A stretch of DNA of 64,000 nt from Azolla caroliniana (lineage: Eukaryota; Polypodiophyta): assembly GCA_043228905.1 (NCBI GenBank), contig JBHGNT010000016.1, forward strand, positions 17,546,001-17,610,000. Direction: 5' to 3'. The first letter of the stretch is position 1, and each line of letters starts with the position of its first letter. The position numbers were made by a program, and so were the translations under genes. Shown in pieces: positions 44,734 through 54,915 of the stretch. Below the pieces are notes generated by a model. That model was not told the DNA's origin. It saw only the letters and a list, made by a program, of their open reading frames with translations, and did not search any database.

Positions 44734-45141
44734 ATGCAAGGTCCTTTACCTTTACAAACAAGAGAACAACCATGGATTGATTGGTGTTTACGAGGTCAAA
44801 CGTCGTTTTTACAAGCGACTACTAATCTTTTGTATCATTACTCCATTGAGTCTCTTGGAAGGCTATCATCTAAGGCTGAAGAAGAATGGAACATACACAA
44901 ATCTGATCATGGGTGGTGGCAGATCTTAAAACGTAGTTGGCATTCTAAATTGCCACTTGTAATAAAGGTTTTCATTTGGAGAGTTTTGATTGGGGGATTG
45001 AGTTTGGGATTAGTTCTAAAACGTCATGGATTTGCGACGGGAAATTGTTTCTTTTGCATTGTTCAAATGGAAGGTAGGACTCATTGTTTCATACAATGTC
45101 CAATTGCTTGTCAGATTTGGAGTTACATTTCTCAAATTTGA
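44734..45141 (+). pseudogene. LINE 3' fragment, zf-RVT-like domain
   Basis: Frame reads WWQILKRSWHSKLPLVIKVF, IWRVLIGGLSLGLVLKRHGF, then CFFCIVQMEGRTHCFIQCPI and CQIW. The W.W.L.P..K.F.WR pattern and CX2C..H..H..C order are those of the zinc-binding domain after RT in plant LINEs. About 135 codons, no upstream RT. Confidence 0.72.
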
Positions 45142-45210
45142 CAAGTTTTATCACAATGTTATTTGACACCTAGACAATGGGTGCTTGCACAATTTGCATA
45201 GGTTGACCCA

Positions 45211-45573
45211 TGTTGAGAATCAAACTCAACTTCCATAGTGTTGGAACACACCCTAGTGTGTGAACACTCCACCACCTACTGTAGTAACTAGTGTGTCATA
45301 TAATCTTATAGTTCTATGACACATATTCAGTATAGTTAAGTCTCCACCTCCCTTTAGTTAAGAGGTGGTTGTAGAAAGAGAATATAGAGAGAAGGTGACT
45401 ATATGAGCACCTCCCCACCTTATTTTTGGTCATTGGTCATTCTTGTAATTTTGTTCCTTGATAATATAGCCTTCACTGGTTTTTTGTATACATCGAGATC
45501 TCTCACTCACTCACACACACACACACACACACATATCTCTTTTGTTGCATATGATCACTCTCGTTTCTTTACA
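45211..45573 (+). repeat. 5' LTR of copia-C
   Basis: 363 bp, starts TGTTGAGAATCAAACTCAAC and ends CTTTACA, followed at once by the primer site. A CA microsatellite is at 45513-45532. Confidence 0.85.
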
Positions 45574-45585
45574 TGGTATCAGAGC
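45574..45585 (+). other. Primer-binding site of copia-C
   Basis: TGGTATCAGAGC, exact initiator-Met tRNA complement. Confidence 0.92.
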
Positions 45586-45717
45586 GTGCAGTAGCTTGAT
45601 CGAAGTCCATCGCCTCAGCATGTGTTGTGTCTAACCCTGAGTTTGGAAAGAACCGGTTGATCATTGTAACAACAATCTGCACAGTTTGCATCAAAGAGAA
45701 GAAGAAGAAGTTCGACA

Positions 45718-47880
45718 ATGAACACTCAGATGGGAAGCACTCTTCCTGCCGAGAAGCTCGATAGAAATAACTTTGCATCTTAGGAGTACAAGATGCACCA
45801 ATACCTTGTCGATCAAGGCTATTGGGGCTACATCGAAGGAGCACAAGAAACGCAACCCAACCCAACACACGCCGACTACCTAGCTTGGGAGCAGGTTGGG
45901 GGAACCTCAAGAAAATCTTCGAGGCCAATACGGTTTCTCACAAACTTCAACTCCAACAGGAGTTGAACAGTATTCAACAGAGAGACATGCTAATCGGCAG
46001 TTACACCTTGAAAATCAAGGAGCTATGCGACGCCCTTGGGTCGATCAATGTCAGTATTGACGATAATGAAATGGTGTAGATATGCCTCAAAGGCTTGGCA
46101 CCTTGGTTCAACACAATAAGGTAGGCCGTTCTCATGAGAGAGAATCCGCCCTCCTTTGATCTTCAATTAATGTTTCTAATCGAGGAGAATCACGTTTGAG
46201 CGAGGAGCAATGTGCTAGAGGGACACATGCTCTATTCGAACTCGGATGGAGGAAGAGGACAAGGTTGTGGCAGAAGAGGCGGATTCGACCAAGGCCAACA
46301 CAATCAAGGGCAGTCCCATGACCACAACTTTTACTATCAGCAAGAAGCCACAAACTCGCGAGGTGGAGCGTCGGGTAGAAGGGGGAGCAATCATGACGAA
46401 CCTAGCCAACATAACAACTCTGTTTAGTATGGATATTGTGGCAAATTCGGCCACTATGAGGCAGAGTGTCGAAAGAAGAAAAGTGAGACAACATTCACAA
46501 GTCAACAGCTCACTAATTATGCCTTGAATTCAACTATGAAGATCGTAGCGGAATGTTCCCGATGCGACATAGAGCGAACTGGATGACGGAATCGTGCCTC
46601 CAGTCCCGAAGATGTTTGGTTTGTCGATTTGGCGTGTCAAATTGCATGACATCCCATGCATATTGGTTTCCAGAATTCCGAAAACCCAATCGACCCAACT
46701 ATGTTGAAACCGAGGATGACACACCCCATTCAGCATGTCGGCAATGTCCCATTCAGCAAAGAGGGGAATGAGACCTACATAAAAAATGTCTTGCATGTTC
46801 TGACAATAATGAAGAATCTGGTCTCGGTCAGCCAGATTGTGGAACAAGGCATGCAAGTTCGGTTCAACGATGGAGGGTGCTTCATAGAAAAGGAAGGCCA
46901 AATTGTCTCTTGTGGTCGAAGAGAAGGCAAAATGTTAATCCTCGACTCGCATGAGATGAAATCAGCTATGTATGCCAAGGCCCGGAAAGCCGACACCCAC
47001 ATAGAGTTATGGCACAAACGAATCGGCCACATCAATCTCCAAAAACTTAAAGGGATTGCAGTCGAAAGGAGTCTTCATCAGACTCCCGACTTTTACTGAG
47101 AAGGAGATGACATGTGTATGCAAAGCCTGTCAATTCGGCAAATAGCATCAACAACCATTCTCAAAAGAGAGGAACGTGAGCAAAGGGACTTTGGATGCAG
47201 TTCATTCAGATGTATGGGGATGGGGCCACTTCCAAAAGTTCAAGAATGAAGTGGAAAAGGCAACCGGTCAGCATGTTTGATGCCTTCGATCAGATGGGAG
47301 CAAGGAATATTTCTCGGACAAATTTGCAACGTACCTCCGAAAGGATGGAATTCGCCAAGAATTCTCATGCTGACACACACCTCAACAAAACGGAGTAGCC
47401 GAACGTAAAAAAACAACATATATTGGAGGTGGCGAGAGCAATTATGAATGAAAAGAACCAGCCGAAATCGTATTGGGCTGAAGTGGCAAACACGACCATC
47501 TATCTAATGAACTTGTGCACGACATCCCGAGTGCATGATATCACCCCCCATGAAAAGTTCTACAAAAAGAAGTCGAACTTGTCCCACATCCGGATATTCA
47601 ACTCGATCGTATTCGTACACATTCCCGATGGAAAGCAGCGAAAGCTTGATCCGAAATTGGAGAAGTGTAACCTTGTGGGGTACTCACTCGAACAGAAGGG
47701 GTACAAGTGCTTCATCCCATCTACCAAAAAGGTATGAGTGAGTAGGGATGTTGTATTCAACGAATCAACATCCTGGTATTCGGTTGACTCGGCTCTATCC
47801 GATCATCCAATCGAAACTGATTTTGATATAGACTCGAAGGAGGACAATTGACTAAGGCTCACATCCGAAGAGAGTCCAAC
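45718..47880 (+). pseudogene. copia-C gag, protease and integrase, degenerate
   Basis: Gag starts MNTQMGSTLPAEKLDRNNFA; TAG at 45781 replaces Trp (B2 has TGG). The UBN2-type Gag continues (YKMHQYLVDQGYWGYIEGA, LKIKELCDALGSINVS). A Gly-rich linker and CX2C..H..C knuckle (YCGKFGHYEAEC) follow. Protease-downstream and GAG-pre-integrase (NVLHVLTIMKNLVSVSQIV, HIELWHKRIGHINLQKL) are open at 46656-47099. Integrase is shredded except its end (47423-47737, ARAIMNEKNQPKSYWAEVAN). Multiple frameshifts. Confidence 0.87.
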
Positions 47881-47885
47881 CTCAA

Positions 47886-48303
47886 TGTTGAGCGGCAAGC
47901 TCAACTAGAGCCGGATCGGCTGAATAAGCCTGAGCTGGCAAGCGAGACGGATCGGTAAGTTGTGAGCAACCGAGCCGGCAAGCAACAGAGCTGGTGAGCT
48001 GGGGAGCTGGTTAGCCGGATCCAATCGGTAACCGGAAGCCTAGTATTAGTGTAGATTACTAGGCAATTATAGTCTCGTAGTAAGTGTCAGATGCTCGTGT
48101 GAGCATTGAAGTACGCGGTACTTCTGTCAGTCCCACGAGGACTTGTATAAATGATGCTACTGAGCATAGTTGTATGTACAGAGTGTTTTATATATTTTTG
48201 AATATAGCTTTGAGGTTCTGCTCTCTCTCTGTCTCTCCCGGGTACTCTGTGTATTCCCTAATTTCTCTGTTTTTTCTAATGCTTCCGCAAGTAATCGTTT
48301 ACA
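47886..48303 (+). repeat. 5' LTR of copia-B2
   Basis: 418 bp, TGTTGAGCGGC...ATCGTTTACA, TATAAA at 48146-48151. It differs from the 3' LTR by a 16-bp indel near 47975 and a few substitutions. Confidence 0.92.
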
Positions 48304-48315
48304 TTGTATCAGAGC
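48304..48315 (+). other. Primer-binding site of copia-B2
   Basis: TTGTATCAGAGC, one change from the usual TGGTATCAGAGC, abutting the LTR. Confidence 0.8.
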
Positions 48316-48395
48316 GCGAGGTTTGAGAACCTCTGCAGCCGACAAACGCTTGAAAGCAAACCCTAACAGGTCGTAAGAACAGCAGAAAAGAAGTG

Positions 48396-49340
48396 ATGGA
48401 TAGAGGGATGGCTAGCTCGCTCCCTGTGGAGAAACTCGACAGATCCAACTATGCATCTTGGTCGTATAAGATGCACTAGTACCTGCTTGGGCATGGCTAC
48501 TGGAGTTTCGTCGAAGGAGCCAACGAATTAGCACCTTATGCGGCATATAAAGATTTCCCAGTATGGGAACAATCGGCAAGCAGAGTGATGTACTGCTTCG
48601 CATCCAGTGTCGGAGACCAGTTGGTGAGCCACATCCGAGACGCCAAGACGCCGAAGGAGGCTTGGGGAAACTTGAAGAAGGTTTTCCCCGCGAGCACTAT
48701 AGCCCGAAAGTTGCAACTCCGATAGGAGTTGAGCAATGTCCGACAGAAGGACATGTCGGTGGCGGATTACACAGCCCGGATCAAAGAGATCTGTGACTTG
48801 CCTCTATCAACGTTACCGTAGAGGAAGACGAGATGGTACAGGTCTGTCTTGGGGGCGTGGCGTCTAAGTTCAGAGCGTTCCGAACGGCGGTTTGTACAAG
48901 GGAGAATACGCCGTCATTTCTCGACTTACAGTTGATGCTCCTTGTAGAGGAGAACCACGCCGGTGCGTCAACTAGCACACCCATTGACAGCCGGATGCTG
49001 TACACGGAAGCGGATCGGTCTTGTGGGTGTGGTGGACGAGGCGGCTCGGCATGCAATGGAGGCAGCTGGCAAGAGCAAGAGCGAAGGCACAGAGAACGTG
49101 CCAACAGCAGTTTCGGGACTTCCACAGGCAGGGGGAGTCAAGGCGGTGCCGGAGGCCGACAAGACAAATCTGCAACGGAATGCTAGTACTATGGCAAAAA
49201 GGGCCACAGAGAAAGCGAGCACTGGAGAAAACGCGCCGATTCGGACAAATCCGGATCCGGCAAGGCTAGCAAGGATGGCCGGCAAAGCTCGCACTACGCG
49301 ATGGGATCGAGAGGATCCAAGAACAGTAACGGGCCAACCT
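48396..49340 (+). pseudogene. copia-B2 gag
   Basis: ATG 48396 (MDRGMASSLPVEKLDRSNYA). UBN2-type Gag with TAG at 48477 and 48723; the latter is CAG in copia-C. A small deletion near 48795 shifts frame; the rest is open at 48833-49186 (DEMVQVCLGGVASKFRAFR). The zinc knuckle at 49181-49210 is ruined: TAG and Tyr stand where Cys is expected before YGKKGH. Confidence 0.88.
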
Positions 49341-51638
49341 TGGTGATGAAGCACGAGGCGAACTCGATGAAGAAGAACACTTCCAAATCGGAGGAAGTGT
49401 GGTATGTTGATTCCGGTGCGTCGAACCACATGACAAACCACAAAGAGTGGTTCTCCATTTTGGAGAAACTGGATCAACCAGGAGTAGTCGAAACCGGAGA
49501 TGACACTCCTCACCCAATTGTGCACGTCGAAGAAGTCCCTTTGAGCCACGTCGGACAGAAGGGGAAGCTGATGAACGTATTACACGTTCCGACGATCACG
49601 AAGAACCTGGTGTCGGTCGGACAGATCGTCGACCAGGGTATGCAGGTGCGGTTTACGCACCTCGGGTGCTTCATCGAGGAAGAGGGCCAAATTATTGCGC
49701 AAGGGCGCAGAGATGGGAGGATGTTTATCCTCGACACCAATGATGTCGGCACCGCTCTATTTGCAAAAGGACAGAAGGTCGAATCGGACATCAACCTATG
49801 GCACAAGCGGATAGGCCACGTCAATTACCGGAAGCTTCAAGGCCTGCAAACGAAACAAGTTGTTTTCGGTTTCCAAAAGTTTAGCGGCCGGAAGGCCCAA
49901 GTATGTGAAGCCTGCCAACTCAGGAAGCAACACCGGCTTCCATTCCCCACTGAACGTAACCGGAGCCGTAACAAGCTCGACCTTATCCATTCGGATGTGT
50001 GGGGACCGGCACAGAATGTTAGTCTTGGTGGGAGTCGATATTTCGTCTCCTTCATCGACGACTATACGCGGCACACATGGATCTACCTCATTGAGCGGAA
50101 GAGTGAAGTCTTCGAGTGTTTCCGGAGTCTCCAAATTATGGTGGAAAGGGAATCGGAGAGGAAGATCAAATGCCTACGATCGGATGGCGGGAAAGAATAC
50201 TTTTCTAGCCAATTCAACAGTTATCTACAGCAAACGGGAATTCAGCGAGAGTTCAGCTGCGGATATACACCGCAACAGAATGGTGTTGCCGAGAGGAAGA
50301 ACCGGTCGCTTATCGATGCGGCAAGGGCAATGCTGGAGGAGAAGAGCATGCCCAAATTCTACTAGGCGGAGGCAGTCCGAACAACTGTCTACATCCAGAA
50401 CCGGATTAGTGACAAGGTGTCAACTCACGAGCTGTATTTCGGATGCAAGCCGAATTTGAGACACCTTAAGATCTTCGGTAGCATTGCATATGTGCATGTA
50501 CCGGAAGAGAAGCGGAGGAACCTGGATGCAAAATCGGAAAAATGCATCTTAGTCAGCTATGCTCAAGAGCAAAAGGGTTATAACTGTTATAACCCCCGGA
50601 CAAGGCAGGTCCGAGTTAGTCAAGATGTCGAGTTTGATGAATCGGCATCATGGTACTCCTTACCGACTTCGACTTCCGAATCTGACCCGATGCCGGAGGA
50701 TGAGGCTAGTGAGCCTGATCCGGTCCAGGTAGAGGATGATGAAGCGTGGACTCAAGATGAGAGTCCGGAATTGTTCCGGTTGAGTGGGCCGAACGAGAGA
50801 CTGAGTCAATCTGACCAGTCCGATGAGGAACCGGCGAGTAGTGGAGACTCTGCCATGCACTCCCCGCGCAAGGAACCGAGAAGACGGTTCACGCGCAAAG
50901 AGAAGGGGAAGAAGAAGATGCAGGAATTCGAATCCGGCAACGATGAGTCGGATTGATGTGCATCCAACTCCGGCAAGGAGAAAGGCGGATCTTCGGCAAT
51001 GAAGACTGAACTGGCTAAGAAGGGCCTCAAACCGGGTAACGGTGAGTTACGCCGGTCCACCCACCAGAAGGATCCCGTCAAGCGGTACGGGTACAATGAG
51101 TACATGGCGCATCACTACGCATACATGACTAAGGTGGCGGAAGTGCATGAGCCGGAGAGCTACGCAAAAGCGGCCAAGGACGCAAATTGGCGTGTTGCTA
51201 TGGAGGAAGAAATGCGGGCACTTGATGTCAACAAGACATGGGACCTGGTTGACCCTCCTCATCACTATAAACCGATCGGATGCAAGTGGATATACAAGGT
51301 AAAGTACAAAGCCGACGGTTCTGTTAACCGGTATAAAGCTCGGTTAGTGGCGAAGGGATACGCACACACCCACGAAATCAACTACCACGAGACCTTCGCT
51401 CCAGTAGCAAAGATGACGACGGTTCGTGTGGTGCTGGCGGTTGCTGCAACAAGGGGATGGCATCTTCACTAGATGGATGTGAAGAATGCATTTCTTCAGG
51501 GTGACCTTGAAGAAGAAGTCTTTATGACTCAGCCCCCCAGCTTTGAATCGGAGATGAACAAATCGGCGGTATGCCGACTGAAGAAGTCGTTGTACGGCTT
51601 GAAGCAAGCCCCTTGAGCTTGGAATGCGAAGATCACGC
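49341..51638 (+). pseudogene. copia-B2 pol, protease to first half of RT
   Basis: Protease WYVDSGASNHM at 49401; GAG-pre-integrase (WHKRIGHVNYRKL, ACQLRKQHRLPF); integrase core (IHSDVWGP, RSDGGKEYF, NGVAERKN), open 49301-50365 until TAG 50363 (TGG in copia-C). The integrase end is open at 50417-50956 with an acidic Ser-rich tail. RT start at 50999-51472 (NRYKARLVAKGYAHT, ETFAPVAKMTTVRVV). TAG at 51470 and TGA at 51614 replace Gln and Arg of the family pattern. RT breaks at 51638 where LTR-J is inserted. Confidence 0.9.
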
Positions 51639-52290
51639 TGTCGTGAAGAAAACCGTCCCTTGGCGCAATCGGTGCATAGCGCGCGTGAACCAACTCTTCA
51701 CACGTGCGCGCCCTTTAATGTATATAATAGGGAATTAAGTACGGAGGCATATCCTAGGTAGTTAGATTCGGTAGGTAGGAAGTTAATGAGGGAAATGACT
51801 CCCTTCTTGAAGCTATAAAAGAGAGGGAGAGGCGAGGGAGAAGGGATTGCGCATTGAGGAGGACGAAGTGCTGTCGGACCGTAGCCGAACGCTTCTCCTT
51901 TGTTTGTTCTCTGTTGCTCTTCTCTGCAGGATTTCGGGAGGCTCGCACTGCTTCTAGGAACGCCCGTGTGCTTCCGGCAGCACCTCCATCCTATCCCCTT
52001 TTTGTGCGCAGACGAGCAGGCATCGACATCTGTTCGCCGGCCTGTTCGGTTGTAACCGCTCGCGTGCTTTGTTGTGTATTTGTTATTCGTTAATATACAA
52101 ACACTTGTGTCTCCCTGTCTCTGTGTCAATTCGCGTCTTCTGTGTTGACGGGCCGTGCCCTGTGTCTCTTTGCTCATATGTGACCGGGCGTCTCATTCTC
52201 TTTCTCTTCCCCCTTCTAACACCTGCTCTTCGGTCCAAGACCCCGGTGGTCCCGCCTCGTTTCTCCACGCTCGCGCGTAATAACGCGACA
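51639..52290 (+). mobile_element. Solo LTR J (gypsy-type) inserted in copia-B2 RT
   Basis: 652 bp from TGTCGTGAAGA to CGCGACA, flanked by 4-bp direct repeats acgc (51635-51638, 52291-52294). Removing it restores the RT frame (AWNAKIT to HRLRKMGFM). It has TATAAAA at 51814-51820 and CT/GT-rich leader sequence, no coding interior. The start equals the first 11 bases of the gypsy-F LTR, so it is probably a related gypsy family reduced by LTR-LTR recombination. Confidence 0.85.
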
Positions 52291-53236
52291 ACGCACCGGT
52301 TGCGTAAGATGGGGTTTATGGCCTCCAAATCAGACTCTTCGTTGTTCATCCGGCAAGGCTCAGCCGGTTCGGTATGTATACTGCTGTATGTTGATGATCT
52401 AGTCATCACCGGACCAGGTGTTCCAGAAATCAACCGCATCAAGTCCCTATTGTCGAATGCATTTGAAATGAAGGACCTGGGGGACCTTCACTATTTTCTA
52501 GGGATCGAGGTGATCCGAACCCCCGCTGGCATATTACTCTCACAACGACATTATGTCTTGAATATGTTGTACAAGTTCGGCATGACAGAATGCCGACCTG
52601 TCTCTACACCCTTGGACCGGAACTAGAAGCTCCCTCCCAACACCGGACCGACTTGCAACGAAAAACGGTTCAGACAAATTGTTAGAAGCCTTATTTACCT
52701 GACCACCTGACATCAGCTATCCAGTCGGAATGATAAGTCAGTTCATGCAGAGGCCGACCGTGGAGCACCTTCAATGCGCGCAACGGATACTGCGATATGT
52801 AAGCGGCACGAAGGACCGTGGACGGTTATACCGGCGAGGTATAACCGAAGAGCTGGTCGATTACACAGATGCCGACTGGGCCGGCGATGCATCAGATCGC
52901 CGATCAACCTCCGGTTACATGTTTTCCCTAGGTAGCGCAGCTGTTGTGTGGAGCAGCAAAAAGCAGCCAATAGTTGCTCTGTCGAGCACTGAGGCTAAGT
53001 ATTGGGGCGCTACCATTACCACCTATGAAGCCATTTGGCTTCGGCGACTACTACAAGACCTACGGATCGAGGTACCAACCCCGATTCTGGTCTACTGCGA
53101 CAACATAAGCAACATGCAACTCGCCAAGAACCCCGTATTCCATGCTCGCACAAAGCACATAGAAGTGCACTATCACTTCGTGCGTGAGCATGTCCTGAGC
53201 AGTGAGGTTAAACTTCGGTATGTTCACACAGATCCG
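52291..53236 (+). pseudogene. copia-B2 pol, second half of RT and RNase H
   Basis: RT palm LLYVDDLVITG (52384), LGIEVIRTPAGILLSQRHYV; TAG 52624 (CAG in B1); a deletion of several bases near 52705 shifts frame. RNase H (TDADWAGDASDRRSTSGYMF, TYEAIWLRRLLQDL, KHIEVHYHFVREHV) runs to 53236, where gypsy-E interrupts. It resumes at 58433. Confidence 0.9.
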
Positions 53237-53684
53237 TGTCATGATATGGCAAGACTCGAACCCATGACCTTATGCTACATGGGTCGAGCTCTTACCATTA
53301 GACTATGAATTGTAATTTGTAGGATATTATTTTTATTTATGTTTTATCATAGAAAATTAATGTATATTCCAGATCTCTCTGGAACATTCTAGAAGCTTCA
53401 GGATTATTCCTAAAAACACTATAAAAGGAGGCACAAGGCATTGTTTTGAACCAAATTGGTTCAACACCAGTCTTAAGCCTCTTAGCCGATTTGTACTTAT
53501 CTTTCATATAATATAAGAGTTATTGTCATCATCCTATCTCTCTCTCTCCTCTTCTCACTTCCTCTCTCTCGGGAATCTTACGTAGTCCCGTCCTCTTAGT
53601 ACTAATAGTACTATTCTTCTTAGCACTAATAGTATTGTTCTTCTTAGTACTAATTCCATCTCTGCTTTAGTACTATTCCTGACA
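53237..53684 (+). repeat. 5' LTR of gypsy-E
   Basis: 448 bp, TGTCATGATATGG...TATTCCTGACA, TATAAAAG at 53420-53427. Its first ~70 bp contain, on the minus strand, a tRNA-like segment (53248-53305). Its last 110 bp are built of repeated AGTACTA/AGCACTA motifs. No TGG-type primer site is seen right after it. Confidence 0.88.
53248..53305 (-). other. tRNA-like sequence inside the gypsy-E LTR
   Basis: Minus strand carries TAGTCTAATGGTAAGAGC, close to a tRNA A-box/D-arm, and 45 bases later GGTTCGAGTCT, one or two changes from the B-box consensus. Spacing is right for an internal Pol III promoter. Arms pair poorly, so it is not called a tRNA gene. Confidence 0.4.
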
Positions 53685-53757
53685 ATTTGAACCAATTTTC
53701 TCTTTCCTCCAGTCTACTTGTCGTTCTCCCTCATCCTCCTACCCTTTTCCCTCTACG

Positions 53758-54915
53758 ATGGCTATTGTTAGCGCCCAAGAATATCAATCCGTTTTCTCCG
53801 AGTTACAGTGCCTAAAAGAAAAGTTTGTTGCCCTGGAACAAGAAAACCAACAGCTGATAGGGGATCTGCAACAAATCGCTCTAGAAAAGCAACAAACGCA
53901 GCAACAACATGGGGAGTTAGCGTTACGGGTGCAACAACTCGAAGCGGCATTGCAACAACAAGGATTAAGTCCCCAAGGATTTTATAAAGAGCCAAAGATT
54001 GGACTTCCTGTGAAATTTGATGGAACGCGATCGCAATTCAGGGGATTCCTTAATCAGGTACGATTAGTCCTCCAAATGCATCCTTCCCGATACCCCACTG
54101 ATGCATCCCGAGTCGGCTTAATAGGCACGTTGCTTAGCGGCTCAGCCTTAGCATGGTTCGCTCCGCTTCTAGAAAACCAATCGCCCTTGCTTAATAACTT
54201 TGAAGATTTTATTAGTGAGTTCAAAGCCTACTTTGGAGACATCGACAACATCAGGATGGCGATCAACAAGATCCGGCAATTGCGTCAAGGCGATCGTCCA
54301 GCCTCTACCTACGTGGCGGATTTCCGCCTACTCGCTTCCGACATACTCTAGGATGATCAAGCACTAATGGAGCAGTTTCGCTATGGCCTGCGAAATGATG
54401 TCAAAGATCTACTTCTAACCTTCCCCGAAGAACCAAAGTCTCTTACGGAAGCAATCAGTCGAGCGGTCCAATGTGACAACTGCCTTTTCGAACGACGTTC
54501 GGAACGTCAATTACAAATACCACGCGCTAGGCCGGAGCCCACTTACGCCGCAGTCGCGGCTAGACCGTTTGCACGAGACATACCTCAAGCAAATACTTCG
54601 ACACCGATGGAGATCGATACCATGCGTCGACGCGGCCCGTTATCGGAAGAAGAAAAGCAACGACGACGTGCAAATCCATTATGCCTTTATTGCGGTGGAC
54701 CCGGGCATATCGCAATCAATTGTCCCCATAGGCCAAGAAGACAGGTAAATCAAATTGTAGCCTGTACTAAACCCAAGTCAATTCTTCCCTTAGGAGTGTC
54801 TGATAGTATTAATAGTACTAATAGAGTGTTTGATAGTATTCATAGTACTAATAGCCCAAGTATCTCAAATAAATTTGAAATCCTTAGTCAATTAGATGAA
54901 GAGTTAAACGATTGA
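53758..54915 (+). pseudogene. gypsy-E gag
   Basis: ATG 53758 (MAIVSAQEYQSVFSELQ). A Gln/Glu coiled coil covers residues 10-75, then the Gag core (FDGTRSQFRGFLNQVRLVL, SALAWFAPLLENQ, RQGDRPASTYVADFRLLA). One TAG at 54349 stands where a Trp is expected. After it, MEQFRYGLRNDVKDLLL and the CCHC knuckle CLYCGGPGHIAINC (54682-54723). TGA at 54913. About 385 codons. Pol follows in another frame, consistent with frameshift expression. Confidence 0.9.

Larger units (their letters stand above)
45211..47885 (+). mobile_element. copia-C, 5' part of a Ty1/copia element
   Basis: 5' LTR, primer site, gag, protease and integrase, ending before RT where a copia-B LTR begins at 47886. Proteins are related to copia-B but distinct. 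No 3' LTR of its own type is seen. Confidence 0.88.
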
